A stretch of 64,000 nucleotides of DNA from an uncultured Planktomarina sp. (GTDB taxonomy: Bacteria > Pseudomonadota > Alphaproteobacteria > Rhodobacterales > Rhodobacteraceae): the NCBI GenBank assembly GCA_905181815.1, contig CAJIZA010000005.1:1-64000 (forward strand). The letters run 5' to 3'. Numbering within the stretch: position 1 is the first letter of the stretch; each line of letters opens with the position of its first letter. Shown in pieces: positions 1 through 7,332 of the stretch. The notes beneath the pieces were generated by a model. The model had not been told where the DNA came from and searched no databases. It worked only from the letters and a program-made list of their open reading frames with translations. The position numbers and the translations under genes were made by a program.

Positions 1-321
1 TCACTTTAGTGACGTAGAGCCTGTTTCTATTTTTCGCATCAACCCATCTTCTTTTTGAATGTAATAAAGCACAGCATCCTTCGTTCCATTTGGAAAGGGC
101 ATTATGAAGTGCATTACCAAGACATCTTCATTTTCATAAAGACACCGCCTATTTTCCGGTTTGAACTTTTGGATTAGCGGTTCGAGGCGTTCGATATAGT
201 CTGCTTTTCTCGCTATGGTACCGGAGGAATGCATGACCATCTCAAAATTGGGATGACAAAGGCTAGCCAGCATTTTTATGTTTTGTGTATCCCATGCCTC
301 AGCATATTTATCATAAATCAT
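1..321 (-). CDS. NTF2/SnoaL-like small protein
   Basis: A 106-residue soluble protein with no signal peptide or membrane segment. The alternating pattern of an N-terminal helix (YAEAWDTQN), a CHPNFEMVMHSSG strand and a later strand pair ending in IETGSTSL resembles SnoaL/NTF2-like cone-fold proteins, which bind or isomerise small molecules or act as dimer modules. The stop codon lies exactly at the window edge, so the gene is complete. It is the last of a run of small minus-strand genes in the accessory region (363, 709, 1256, 1831), with about 40 bases to the next one upstream. No catalytic residue can be assigned with certainty; the family call is an inference from fold-like pattern only. 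Confidence 0.6.
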   Translation of the reverse strand: MIYDKYAEAWDTQNIKMLASLCHPNFEMVMHSSGTIARKADYIERLEPLIQKFKPENRRCLYENEDVLVMHFIMPFPNGTKDAVLYYIQKEDGLMRKIETGSTSLK

Positions 322-362
322 TATTTCGTAACCTTCATTATTTGTTTGTTGGCTCCACGGAG

Positions 363-671
363 CTACTTCGAGATCGAGGCAATCAAGTCGGCATCAATCA
401 TTAAGTTATCGTGCTTATATTTATTACGTATGGGTAGAACGACCTCTGAGCTCCATTTATTCATGTCCACTAGAGCGTCCTCGCTTTCGACCGTTACAAA
501 TGCAGTCATTCTTTCGGGGTTATTACGATCTTTGTTGATATCTAATGATATTTTCGAAGAATTTGTCGGTCCAGACCAATTTCGCCATATTTCGGACAAT
601 TCAGCGATGAACGAGTCATTGTCTGCCTCAGAAGTAAAGGTGTTTACATTTAGTCTTTTAATAGCGGGCAC
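363..671 (-). CDS. Hypothetical protein, paralogue of the gene at 5478
   Basis: A 102-residue cytoplasmic protein starting at a GTG preceded by AAAAGGA. It is clearly paralogous to the 102-residue product at 5478-5786: both begin with a KRLN(V/I)N(K/T)FTSEADND block, share DINKDRN.(P)(E/T)RMTAFV in the middle and end with RNKY(K/Q)H(D/E)N(L/I)(M/L)IDADLI.S(I/V)SK. The length and the alternating strand/helix pattern suggest a small alpha/beta domain, possibly a dimeric ferredoxin-like barrel, but I do not recognise the family. Its function is unknown. The two copies lie on opposite strands 5 kb apart, which points to duplication within this accessory region. Confidence 0.75.
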   Translation of the reverse strand: MPAIKRLNVNTFTSEADNDSFIAELSEIWRNWSGPTNSSKISLDINKDRNNPERMTAFVTVESEDALVDMNKWSSEVVLPIRNKYKHDNLMIDADLIASISK

Positions 672-708
672 TTTATAATCCTTTTCATTGGTTTCTAATT
701 AACATTAT

Positions 709-993
709 TTATTCTACGAGGTCGCCTGTGAGTGGGATAGTGTGTCGGTTCACTGGATCATATTCCTGTAGCATATGCCTAACGGTATCGAGGTATTCTA
801 CGCCAGACTGAACATTTTTAGAAAAAATTTCAGTATCCCGCACTACGATCCCAACAACTTCGTTGTCAGTAATCATGATTTTAGTGTCAGTCATTGCTAG
901 ATCACTCTGATGTCGTAACTTGAGTTTTTGTACAAACTCATCAAAATACTCAGGCTTAGGCTTAAACCGCACAATGGATAGTTTTTTAGACAA
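709..993 (-). CDS. Hypothetical small protein
   Basis: I place the start at a TTG (codons MSKKLSIVRFKPKP) because GGAGA lies seven bases upstream; a longer reading from a GTG at 1101 is open but has no ribosome site and would overlap a repeat fragment on the other strand. The product is then about 94 residues, soluble, with an N-terminal strand (LSIVRFKPKP), a helix (YFDEFVQKLKLRH), and a later strand GIVVRDTE followed by helix YLDTVRHMLQEYD. This order is that of small antibiotic-monooxygenase-like alpha/beta barrels, but no family signature is visible. It sits between two other small orphan genes on the same strand. Confidence 0.6.
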   Translation of the reverse strand: MSKKLSIVRFKPKPEYFDEFVQKLKLRHQSDLAMTDTKIMITDNEVVGIVVRDTEIFSKNVQSGVEYLDTVRHMLQEYDPVNRHTIPLTGDLVE

Positions 994-1096
994 TTTGATT
1001 TCTCCATGATCGTTGAATTGAGGTTTGTCACGCTCATGAGCGTAAATTTTGTTCGCTAAATCAACAGAAAATATTGAAGTAGTTATTGCCTGTCGC

Positions 1097-1249
1097 ACCA
1101 CATGCTACAAGCTAAGAAAGCGAGCTACATGCCGTAAAAAGGCCTTGAAGGGTTACAAGACATATCAGATCAAACTGTGGCGCTTAGACTTTGCCGTTAA
1201 GCATGGCCCACGCAAAGGTAATCAGGAGATGGGCCAAACGGTTTGGTGA
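1097..1249 (+). pseudogene. Diverged fragment of the small zinc-ribbon family
   Basis: From 1097 to 1174 the reading frame aligns without gaps, codon for codon, to the middle of the two-CxxC family at 5165 and 9360: TTxxxxxRxRAxC, then LKG or VKG, then TYQI. Here the second cysteine of the CxxC pair is lost (CRKK instead of CNNC). The upstream half with the first CxxC is absent and no good start precedes it. It probably represents an old, degenerate copy; a shortened functional gene cannot be excluded. Confidence 0.5.
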
Positions 1250-1255
1250 TTTGGC

Positions 1256-1633
1256 TCACGCGTTAGCGGTACTCCACGCACCAAAGTTCTTGGCGGATAC
1301 GGTGACTTCATAGCCTATAAACTCAATATCTCCATTCACCCAGCCATCATGGCCCGGAGCGAAGGTGTATGCATCACCCGCATGTACGGTTATTTCAGAC
1401 CCGTCATCGTGTGCAACAGTCATTGAACCTTGAATTACAACGCCAACATGCGCTGCTTGACAGCTATGACCACCCACCAAAGGTTTGACGCACTCTGACC
1501 ATTTCCAGCCCGGTTGAAGCACTAATTTGGTGGCCGTCGCCACACCTAGATCAACCGAAGCTGAATGCGTTTTGTCCGGCTCTTTCAAAACATCGGGATT
1601 GGTGAATGACTTACTTGCTAAGGATTTTGACAT
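1256..1633 (-). CDS. Cupin-domain protein
   Basis: A 125-residue cytoplasmic single-domain cupin. A strand KLVLQPGWKWSECVKPLVGG is followed by HVGVVIQGSMTV (cupin motif 1 region with the turn before a GSM) and by DGSEITVHAGDAYTFAPGHDGWV (motif 2, with the conserved G-D-x-Y-x-F-x-PG-H). Cupins of this size bind a metal or small ligand in a beta-barrel; the histidines and glutamate of motif 1 are only partly present, so an enzymatic role is not assured. It lies among small orphan genes on the minus strand. Function of the specific member is unknown. Confidence 0.8.
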   Translation of the reverse strand: MSKSLASKSFTNPDVLKEPDKTHSASVDLGVATATKLVLQPGWKWSECVKPLVGGHSCQAAHVGVVIQGSMTVAHDDGSEITVHAGDAYTFAPGHDGWVNGDIEFIGYEVTVSAKNFGAWSTANA

Positions 1634-1724
1634 TACTGTTCTCCAAACTTTTATTGATACGATTAACGTGGGGCAACTTTTAGTGAAAATCTATATCAAA
1701 TTAGGTAGTGGTTTTTGTCCCATT

Positions 1725-1810
1725 GACACGACAGTCCAGGAGGTGCGTCAGAGACGCCAGATGCCATAACTGCGGCGTGAAGGGTAACAACACGTATCAG
1801 ATCGTTCACG
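1725..1810 (+). pseudogene. Frameshifted fragment of the small zinc-ribbon family
   Basis: This stretch is nearly identical in DNA to the middle of the genes at 5165 and 9360 (GACACNACAG through CGTATCAGATCGTT) but carries one extra base in the CAGAG-A-CGCCAGATG section, which throws the frame into a TAA. Both ends of the gene are missing. It is a broken remnant between the cupin gene and the DUF3764-like gene. Confidence 0.8.
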
Positions 1811-1830
1811 AAAAGATTTAAACCGAAAGG

Positions 1831-2094
1831 TTACAAATAAGTATTGCTCTCTGTTGTTTCGAGCAGGTGACCCGAGTCCAAAATCGCTGCTTCATTTTCT
1901 GCCATAAATGCTCCAACTTTCTCTTCGTCCTCTATTTGGAGTACTACACATACCTTCTGGGGATCGCTTTCATGAGGGCCTCGGAATAAAGGCGTCATAC
2001 CTGCTGCTGCTTGAATCTCACGGTGCGAGTCAAAATTGTTAGCCCACTCCTCAAAAGTGTTGCTTATATTAAAGGTCATAATTTGGGTTTTCAT
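1831..2094 (-). CDS. DUF3764-like small protein
   Basis: An 87-residue soluble protein with the pattern T-F-x-(I/L)-x-x-x-F-E-E-W near the N-terminus, PLFRGPHESDPQKVCVVLQ in the middle and an acidic C-terminal helix region (VGAFMAENEAAILDSGH). This layout matches the DUF3764 family known from marine picocyanobacteria and other marine bacteria, a presumed small alpha/beta domain without known function. A ribosome site AGAGGAT precedes the ATG. It is the upstream-most of the minus-strand orphans and is flanked on both sides by fragments of the zinc-ribbon repeat. Confidence 0.6.
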   Translation of the reverse strand: MKTQIMTFNISNTFEEWANNFDSHREIQAAAGMTPLFRGPHESDPQKVCVVLQIEDEEKVGAFMAENEAAILDSGHLLETTESNTYL

Positions 2095-2172
2095 TTCGCA
2101 TATCCTCTCATTTTAACACGCAGCATCGTTAGTCCAATTCTAAAAACAGTCTCTTTTTAATCTAGTCTAAAT

Positions 2173-2361
2173 ATGGGAGTGGTCTGCTTTCATACCACAG
2201 CCCACGAGGTACGTCAGAGGGCCAGATGTCATAACTGTGGCGTGAAGGGTAACAACACGTATCAGATCGTTTACACGGGTAACTCTGATTTGCGATGGAT
2301 GGGGCTGAGGCTACTCCAGAGAAAATCCAGAAAACTGATAAAGCCCATAAGGATTATATGA
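2173..2361 (+). pseudogene. 5'-truncated copy of the small zinc-ribbon family
   Basis: The reading frame carries TTAHEVRQRARC(H)NCGVKG and NNTYQIVYTGNSD exactly as in the complete genes at 5165 and 9360, but the N-terminal half with the first CxxC is replaced by MGVVCFH, and the C-terminus diverges into LRLLQRKSRKL. Only one CxxC remains. It may be expressed as a short product, but loss of half of the presumed metal site suggests a remnant. Confidence 0.7.
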
Positions 2362-2484
2362 GAGTGCCTAAGTAATACTTAGCGATAGCGTTCAAGAGGC
2401 GATTTTTAGCAGCGCTAGGCTTAATGCCATAAAAATGGCACCGCTTAAAACTGCAAGCTTTTTCCTTTAATAAATTAAGTTTAC

Positions 2485-2838
2485 ATGCTACTGAGATTAA
2501 AAGTTGTGTCTAATCTGAGGTTTGAATTGACAACACTATTTAAAACATTGGTTGATCTCCAAATGATGGTACAGGGTATCGAAGAGGACCTTGGCTTGTC
2601 AGACCTGGGCAATATCGAAAAAAGAGTTCTACTATCAGTTATAGAATTCTACGATCAGAACGGTGTGGCGTCCACAGCCGAGATATTGACTCATCCGTTG
2701 CTCAATGCCTTCTCAAGGCCGTCATTGTTCAGGGCCTTAAAGGTTCTTGAAGAAACTGGCAGAATTTTCAAAGTATCCGCCAAGCGAGGTTTCTACGCTC
2801 CAGCGAAAAACGTTGGCTCCAGCATTTCGGAGGTCTGA
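2485..2838 (+). CDS. Probable winged-helix DNA-binding protein
   Basis: A 117-residue product. Residues about 35-105 show the helix-turn-helix pattern of MarR-like winged helices: IEKRVLLSVIEFYDQNG, then TAEILTHPLLNAFSRPSLFRALKVLEETGRI as the putative recognition part, and FKVSAKRGFYAP as a wing. No ligand or oligomerisation domain follows. The start is uncertain because another methionine (MMVQGIEEDL) lies 30 residues in. It may regulate neighbouring accessory genes; the target is unknown. The membrane-protein gene follows by about 50 bases in the same direction. Confidence 0.55.
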   Translation: MLLRLKVVSNLRFELTTLFKTLVDLQMMVQGIEEDLGLSDLGNIEKRVLLSVIEFYDQNGVASTAEILTHPLLNAFSRPSLFRALKVLEETGRIFKVSAKRGFYAPAKNVGSSISEV

Positions 2839-2889
2839 AAATCAATATTTTTAAACGGGATGTTTTATATAATTTTTCCTTCGTAAGCG

Positions 2890-3429
2890 TTGCTTACATC
2901 ATCACATTTTCTGTCACTGCTTGGTTTTATATTTCCACTACAACAACTACTATTGAGCAACGTTCCCGCCTATATCGGGCTATTTTTCTTGCCTCACGGG
3001 GTACGAATTTTGACGCTGTATTTTTACGGTTGGCGGGGAATGTTTTATCTCTTACCTGCCAGTTTGTTAATGTTAATACTGTCAGAAAATCAAACTGGGT
3101 TGAGTTTGTTGTCTCCAATAGTGAGCGTGCCTTGCTGCTACCTCGGTGTGCAATTCGTGCGGATTTTATTCTCAGATACTATAAGCGTATCGTTTGCAAT
3201 CAAAGACTGGAAGCTCATGTTCTGGGGTGGCGTAGTGGGATCAATCTTTAATGGCTTCGGGCTCACTTTGCTCAATCAAACTTATAAATCAACAGTGGAT
3301 AACAGTGCTCTTTTACTGGAGGTAATGGGTTTCGTTGTTGGTGACGTTTTAGGTTTGATATTTTGTCTTTTATCCATTGTTTATCTGTTCCGTATGATAC
3401 GGTTCATCAAAATTGTACCAGATAAATAA
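2890..3429 (+). CDS. Small integral membrane protein
   Basis: A 179-residue hydrophobic protein read from a TTG start. I see about five to six membrane segments: residues 5-25, 28-45, 50-66, 74-95, 107-125 and 140-168, with a final basic tail (RMIRFIKIVPDK). The arrangement faintly resembles the N-terminal half of MASE1-type sensor domains, but no signalling output domain follows. The function is not known. It lies directly downstream of the winged-helix gene and may be co-transcribed with it. Confidence 0.55.
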   Translation: MLTSSHFLSLLGFIFPLQQLLLSNVPAYIGLFFLPHGVRILTLYFYGWRGMFYLLPASLLMLILSENQTGLSLLSPIVSVPCCYLGVQFVRILFSDTISVSFAIKDWKLMFWGGVVGSIFNGFGLTLLNQTYKSTVDNSALLLEVMGFVVGDVLGLIFCLLSIVYLFRMIRFIKIVPDK

Positions 3430-3447
3430 GAGTACAGTAGTATGGTT

Positions 3448-3495
3448 CAGATCGTTTACACGGATAACTCTGATATTGCGATGGATGGTGCTGGG
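3448..3495 (+). repeat. C-terminal scrap of the zinc-ribbon repeat
   Basis: CAGATCGTTTACACGG.TAACTCTGAT followed by GCGATGGATGG repeats the 3' third of the gene at 5165 (codons QIVYT.NSD.AMDG). There is no start and no cysteine motif, so this is a short duplicated remnant just downstream of the membrane-protein gene. Confidence 0.75.
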
Positions 3496-3621
3496 GTAAG
3501 GTCAAACAGTTAGCACATGGTTCCGCAACTGCACAACATCAGGCCACTCCGCGGTTCTAGCCGTGTGTAACGCGGCGGAAGGTTGAGCGAAGCGAACCCT
3601 TTGAAAAAGGGCTTGACCTGA

Positions 3622-3640
3622 AGTCCGTGTGGGGGCACCA
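3622..3640 (+). other. tRNA-Thr 3'-end remnant, probable attachment-site scar
   Basis: AGTCCGTGTGGGGGCACCA equals the T-arm 3' strand, acceptor strand and CCA of tRNA-Thr as I know it from alphaproteobacteria. The rest of the tRNA (the 5' acceptor strand, D arm and anticodon arm) is absent upstream. A lone tRNA 3' end is the usual footprint of integrase-mediated insertion at a tRNA gene. About 65 bases downstream lie the C-rich tandem stretches TCCCCCCTTTTG and TCCCCCCTTTGG, of a kind often seen in front of phage-type integrase genes, but no integrase gene follows. The identity as tRNA-Thr is from memory of the family, not from a search. Confidence 0.6.
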
Positions 3641-4261
3641 TAATCCATCACTAAGATATTATATATCAACGTGTTAATTATTATTGATGGAAATAGTCCC
3701 CCCTTTTGTCCCCCCTTTGGTTGACCATACCCGCTATTTCCGTCACGCGCCCGCACGCCTGTGCGTCGATGCAAACATGTTTGTTTTGGCATGTGGTTAC
3801 GCAGCTATTTGCCTGCTGGGGCAGCCATGGTTCGCTCAAGGCGCTACGAGGGCTGGGTGTGCGGGTAGGTTGATTGTACAGCCCTAAATGAACGCCACCT
3901 TTACTCACGCCTCAATTTCAAGCTAAACGGTGCCGCTGCTCTCGCTGGTGGCGCCAATTATTGAGCGCGTAGACTTAGGCTGTGCCGGCAATCTAATGGG
4001 CGTTCTTATTCGTCTGAAAGCAGCGGTTCCGCGACTCTGGGGATGCTCAGAGGCAAAAGATACTTGATCCGCAGGCCTGATCAGGCGATCTTTGCGTCAG
4101 ATTGCAGGCCACTTGGGGAATATCGGTCCAGAACCGTGGCGCAATGAAACCGTTCTTTTGCGCATCCCGCTCTCGACATCTCGAACTGTCTTATGCCGTC
4201 TTACTCTTTCAATTAAACGAAATCCGTAATCAACTGCGACCAGTCATAAAAAGGCACACCA
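3641..4261. other. Gene-poor stretch, probable degraded insertion
   Basis: About 620 bases with no convincing gene. Open frames on both strands at 3681-3908 are of low-complexity composition and lack ribosome sites. The stretch begins after the tRNA-Thr remnant with two C-rich tandem blocks near 3695-3720 and ends with the upstream region of the EamA transporter. I see no clear promoter or terminator hairpin. Confidence 0.5.
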
Positions 4262-5098
4262 ATGAAACTTTTCGCGCTTGTTGCTTTGACCATGTGTGCA
4301 TTCGCGGCAAATTCGGTTCTGAACCGGATTGGGGTTGCGTTACAGGGCATGGAGCCGCTGGACTTTGCGACGGTCAGAACTGCCGCTGGTGCTGCGGTGC
4401 TGTGGCTGCTGATTAGCCTGCGAAAGGCCCCACGCCCACCCGCATTTACCGCCAAACGCGCTGCAGGTGCGGCTGCACTTGCAATCTACATGGTTGGGTT
4501 TTCGTGGGCTTACATCACGCTGGATGCAGGGCTAGGCGCACTGATCTTGTTTGGCGTCTTGCAGATCGTGGTCTTTGGCTGGACCGTGATCGAAGGCAGA
4601 AAAATCCCTTTGCTGCGTTGGATTGGGGCCGCAATCGCGCTGACTGGACTTTGCGTTTTGCTGTGGCCCAGCGGTGCGGCATCAGTCAACTTGGGCGGGG
4701 CAATATCGATGGCGACAGCAGGCATGTCTTGGGCCGCCTATACTCTTTTAGGCCGCGCAGAAGCAGACCCGCTAGGGGCAACAGCAAGCAATTTCCTGCT
4801 TTGTATGCCGCTCGTCGCTATAGCAATGGTCTGGGTCGGTTCAGGAACCATGCCATTGAACGGCATCATGACGGCCATTATCGCGGGCGCGATCACCTCC
4901 GGAGTTGGCTATGCAATGTGGTATCAGGCGTTGCCTTCGTTGCCGACGACCATTGCCGGAATTGCGCAGTTGAGCGTTCCCGTCATTGCCGTCACAGCAG
5001 GCGTCATTTTCCTGAAAGAGCCGCTGACGCTGCGACTTGTGATTGCGGGCGGACTGGTCCTTGGTGGTATCGCAACATCGTTAACGGCGCGACGTTAG
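4262..5098 (+). CDS. EamA/DMT-family transporter
   Basis: A 278-residue membrane protein of the drug/metabolite transporter superfamily, a usual length for the family. Ten hydrophobic segments form two EamA repeats: residues about 1-135 (FAANSVLNRIG in the first helix, then FATVRTAAGA in the second) and 145-275 (AGMSWAAYTLLGRA to LSVPVIAVTAGVIFLKEPLT, with the typical E-P-L-T turn). Such carriers export amino acids or small metabolites across the inner membrane; the substrate is unknown. The base composition is GC-richer than the genes on either side, so this gene stands out inside the AT-rich accessory region. Confidence 0.88.
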   Translation: MKLFALVALTMCAFAANSVLNRIGVALQGMEPLDFATVRTAAGAAVLWLLISLRKAPRPPAFTAKRAAGAAALAIYMVGFSWAYITLDAGLGALILFGVLQIVVFGWTVIEGRKIPLLRWIGAAIALTGLCVLLWPSGAASVNLGGAISMATAGMSWAAYTLLGRAEADPLGATASNFLLCMPLVAIAMVWVGSGTMPLNGIMTAIIAGAITSGVGYAMWYQALPSLPTTIAGIAQLSVPVIAVTAGVIFLKEPLTLRLVIAGGLVLGGIATSLTARR

Positions 5099-5164
5099 GT
5101 TTTCTAGGGTACTGTCAGATTAAACTTGGTTGAAGCGAGCAGGGTGTATTTGTAGCATCCGCAA

Positions 5165-5416
5165 ATGACAAAACTCTCAACCATCCCAAAGCACCAACTC
5201 AGCATCACCTGTGGCCTCTGTAAGCACCAGACGATGCTAGAGGTAGCAAACCTTGCAGTGGTAGGAGGCGACACCACAGCCCACGAGGTTCGTCAGAGGG
5301 CCAGATGCAATAACTGCGGCGTGAAGGGTAATAACACGTATCAGATCGTTTGCACGGGTAACTCTGATGTTGCGATGGATGGGGCTGCGAAAACGAAGAT
5401 GAACGGACAGATGTAA
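5165..5416 (+). CDS. Small two-CxxC zinc-ribbon-like protein
   Basis: An 83-residue soluble protein with two cysteine pairs, CGLC at about residues 16-19 and CNNC at 48-51, followed by GVKGNNTYQIV. The spacing and flanking strands suggest a zinc ribbon binding one metal ion. It is one of two complete copies in the window (the other at 9360, almost identical over the first two thirds); fragments occur at 1097, 1725, 2173, 3448 and 10953. I do not know its function; small ribbons of this type may bind nucleic acid or partner proteins. It is followed by the 102-residue orphan at 5478. Confidence 0.75.
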   Translation: MTKLSTIPKHQLSITCGLCKHQTMLEVANLAVVGGDTTAHEVRQRARCNNCGVKGNNTYQIVCTGNSDVAMDGAAKTKMNGQM

Positions 5417-5477
5417 AACCATTTGCGGGTCACTGCATGAAGTGGCAATCTGAGGATGATACTTATGGAGATACCGA

Positions 5478-5786
5478 ATGGCCGTATTAAAGCGACTAAA
5501 CATCAACAAGTTCACATCAGAAGCGGATAATGATGCTTTTATTGAGGAATTAAAGCAAATGTGGCTTGCATGGGAAAATCCGTCAATCGCAACTAACATT
5601 TCAGTTGATATTAACAAAGACCGCAATGATCCCACCAGAATGACGGCATTTGTCTCAGCCTCAGGTACTGACGCCATAAATGCAATGAATGAGTGGAGTA
5701 AAAACGTGGTCGTGCCGATAAGAAATAAATATCAGCATGAAAACATCTTGATTGATGCCGATTTGATCGTGTCAGTTAGTAAATAG
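5478..5786 (+). CDS. Hypothetical protein, paralogue of the gene at 363
   Basis: A 102-residue soluble protein with a GGAGAT ribosome site five bases before its ATG. It matches the product encoded at 363-671 over its whole length (KRLNI.KFTSEADND, DINKDRNDPTRMTAFV, NKYQHENILIDADLIVSVSK). Pattern and size fit a small alpha/beta fold; no active site is recognisable. It lies between the zinc-ribbon gene and a secreted protein at 5794 whose start follows after seven bases, so the three may form one transcript. Confidence 0.75.
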   Translation: MAVLKRLNINKFTSEADNDAFIEELKQMWLAWENPSIATNISVDINKDRNDPTRMTAFVSASGTDAINAMNEWSKNVVVPIRNKYQHENILIDADLIVSVSK

Positions 5787-5793
5787 CCCAACA

Positions 5794-6372
5794 ATGACCC
5801 ATCACCTCACCAAGCCAATACGGGCGATCCACTTTATGGTTCTAGCGTTCTTGATGACGCTATCTTCAACAGTTGGTGCAGCCTCAAACGAAGAAACACT
5901 CCAATACATAATAGCTGACTACCAAGAACAATGCGAGAAAGCGCAGGAAGACTTTCGTGACATCGACTACAAAGAGGGTGACCCTGTCGTTGCTGAGCTA
6001 GAGCTATCAGAGGACAACATCTACGAGATCACTATCGACAAAGATGGTAAGACCGCCACTGTTCTCCATGCAGCCTTTACATGCACAAATGTAGGCCGTT
6101 CTTTGTGTGGTTCTGGTGGCTGTGATTCATACGTGATAGTTGATGGCGTCAGCTACACTGCATGGGGTTGGAAGCCAGTCTCAGTTCAGGTGGGTGATAG
6201 TTATGTTGTGCTTGTTCCAAGGAGTGGAGGCGCTTGTCACAATAGCTTGGAAATTGGCACATCTAATGCTGATCCATGTTATACCGTGGCTGCTTGGGAT
6301 AGCTTTTTGCAGACCTTCAATAGCGCATCCAGTAGTCATTACGTATTTACGATTAGCGAGTTCGAGCCGTGA
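5794..6372 (+). CDS. Secreted cysteine-containing hypothetical protein
   Basis: A 192-residue protein with a Sec signal peptide: basic N-terminus (HHLTKPIR), hydrophobic core (AIHFMVLAFLMTLSS) and a likely cleavage after TVGAA around residue 30. The mature part has about six cysteines (EQCEK, FTCTN, SLCGSGGCD, GACHN, DPCYT), which suggests disulfide bonds in the periplasm, and a globular mixed fold without a recognised family. The first 70 bases of this gene are almost identical to those of the Sel1 gene at 8518, although the mature proteins are unrelated. It overlaps the next small gene by four bases. Confidence 0.7.
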   Translation: MTHHLTKPIRAIHFMVLAFLMTLSSTVGAASNEETLQYIIADYQEQCEKAQEDFRDIDYKEGDPVVAELELSEDNIYEITIDKDGKTATVLHAAFTCTNVGRSLCGSGGCDSYVIVDGVSYTAWGWKPVSVQVGDSYVVLVPRSGGACHNSLEIGTSNADPCYTVAAWDSFLQTFNSASSSHYVFTISEFEP

Positions 6373-6566
6373 TGCAGATGGATAACCTCTTAAACCCAGC
6401 CAACGCACACCAGCAGCGTTGCCCTAGATGCCAGTCACCTTTGAACACTGTCGTTGTGCATGGGCATGAGCAATGCGTGATCTGTAAGTCTAACATCTTT
6501 GAGTGCTGCTCAGGGGATACCTGTGAGACAGATCATAACTTGGCCGTTGGATATAAGAGAGGCTAA
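6369..6566 (+). CDS. Small zinc-ribbon-like protein
   Basis: A 65-residue cysteine-rich product starting at a GTG (or the ATG directly after it) that overlaps the previous stop codon, so translation is probably coupled. It carries CPRC at about residues 18-21, CVIC at 36-39, and CC...C further on, a pattern of one zinc ribbon plus extra thiols. Such small proteins are common as unknown proteins in Rhodobacteraceae. It shows no sequence kinship to the CGLC/CNNC family nearby. The function is unknown. Confidence 0.6.
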   Translation: MMQMDNLLNPANAHQQRCPRCQSPLNTVVVHGHEQCVICKSNIFECCSGDTCETDHNLAVGYKRG

Positions 6567-6907
6567 CCATGAGACCGTTGGCGTTTATCATAATGGCTCA
6601 TACCAAACTCCCTCATATATCTCATATATATAGAGGCCCAAACTCGAAAAAGTTTCCCGTTGGGTTCCAAGTTTTTGCGGGAGGCAGGGGCTTAATTGTG
6701 AACGTCACCCTTGGTTTTACTCGTAGCCTTTGCTGCGGACGTCAACGAGCAAAGTACGCCAGTCTGTGAAACCATTTATGCTCTCGATGGGGTAGAAGGT
6801 GGCCTCAGGAAACTCTTCCGAAATATCATCACACTTGTCACGCGGGCGAACAGGGAGGACGGGACCACTGTGAAGTAGTCCCGTCTTAAAGTATAGTATT
6901 ACAGGTT
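6567..6907. other. Gene-poor stretch between convergent genes
   Basis: A 66-codon open frame from 6569 exists but has no sequence character of a folded protein and lacks a good ribosome site, so I do not call it. The stretch includes GGACGGGACCACTGTGAAGTAGTCCCGTC near 6857-6885, an inverted repeat (GACGGGAC / GTCCCGTC) that could act as a terminator between the convergent genes on each side. Confidence 0.4.
6857..6886. terminator. Candidate bidirectional terminator hairpin
   Basis: ACGGGAC and GTCCCGT form a perfect stem around a loop of about thirteen bases, followed by TTAAAG. It lies between the rightward small genes ending at 6566 and the leftward gene ending at 6908. The long loop and weak T-run make it only a candidate. 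Confidence 0.4.
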
Positions 6908-7252
6908 CTAAAACTTGCGTTCATATGGCGTCTGTCCACCAGTCAAAGCCAAGTCGAGTTTCATGACGTTATTGTTTAGTGCAACCAGCCCCCAATTAAC
7001 CCCATCAGGCCCATCAATAAAATCTTGAAATTCAGAGTCTGAAATACCCTCTTTGGCTTCCCAGACACAGTAGATAGGACCTTCAGCAGCCATTGGCATG
7101 AAGGAATGATTAAAAAATCCCTTTTCCATAGTCGACTCAATATTTTCAGCAAAAGCTGCTTCGTCGCTCATTAGAGCGCCAGTTTTGCCCCACCACTCAG
7201 CCGCCATTCCTGGTTTGAAGTGATGATTAACGATGTAAAACGATGATGCCAT
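6908..7252 (-). CDS. Hypothetical small protein
   Basis: I start it at MASSFYIV because AGAAGAGAAGG lies about eight bases upstream; a longer frame reaches 7300 without support. The 114-residue product opens with a strand SSFYIVNHHFKPG, then WWGKTGALMSDEAAFAENIESTMEKGFFNH as helix, a strand pair GPIYCVWEAKEG, and an acidic helix FQDFIDGPDG. This resembles small stress-responsive alpha/beta barrel proteins, but no family is certain. It follows the gene at 7333 on the same strand with about 80 bases between them, and both may be transcribed together. Confidence 0.6.
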   Translation of the reverse strand: MASSFYIVNHHFKPGMAAEWWGKTGALMSDEAAFAENIESTMEKGFFNHSFMPMAAEGPIYCVWEAKEGISDSEFQDFIDGPDGVNWGLVALNNNVMKLDLALTGGQTPYERKF

Positions 7253-7332
7253 TTTTAAGCCTTCTCTTCTAGTCTCAGTGTTTGAAGTCATTCCAAACAA
7301 ATTGAGAATTAAAACTATCTTTACAAGTTTAT

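Noticed and set aside
3502..3640. A complete tRNA-Thr
   Set aside because: Only the last 19 bases fit; no 5' acceptor strand, D arm or anticodon arm can be found upstream.
3681..3908. Possible integrase fragment after the tRNA-Thr scar
   Set aside because: Neither strand encodes recognisable tyrosine-recombinase motifs such as the R-H-R-Y residues.
4504..5133. Long alternative frame within the EamA gene
   Set aside because: Arginine- and histidine-rich reading typical of a shadow frame in GC-rich coding sequence; the EamA frame explains the region.
6569..6769. 66-codon rightward frame
   Set aside because: No ribosome site of note, no protein-like pattern, and it lies where a terminator hairpin follows.
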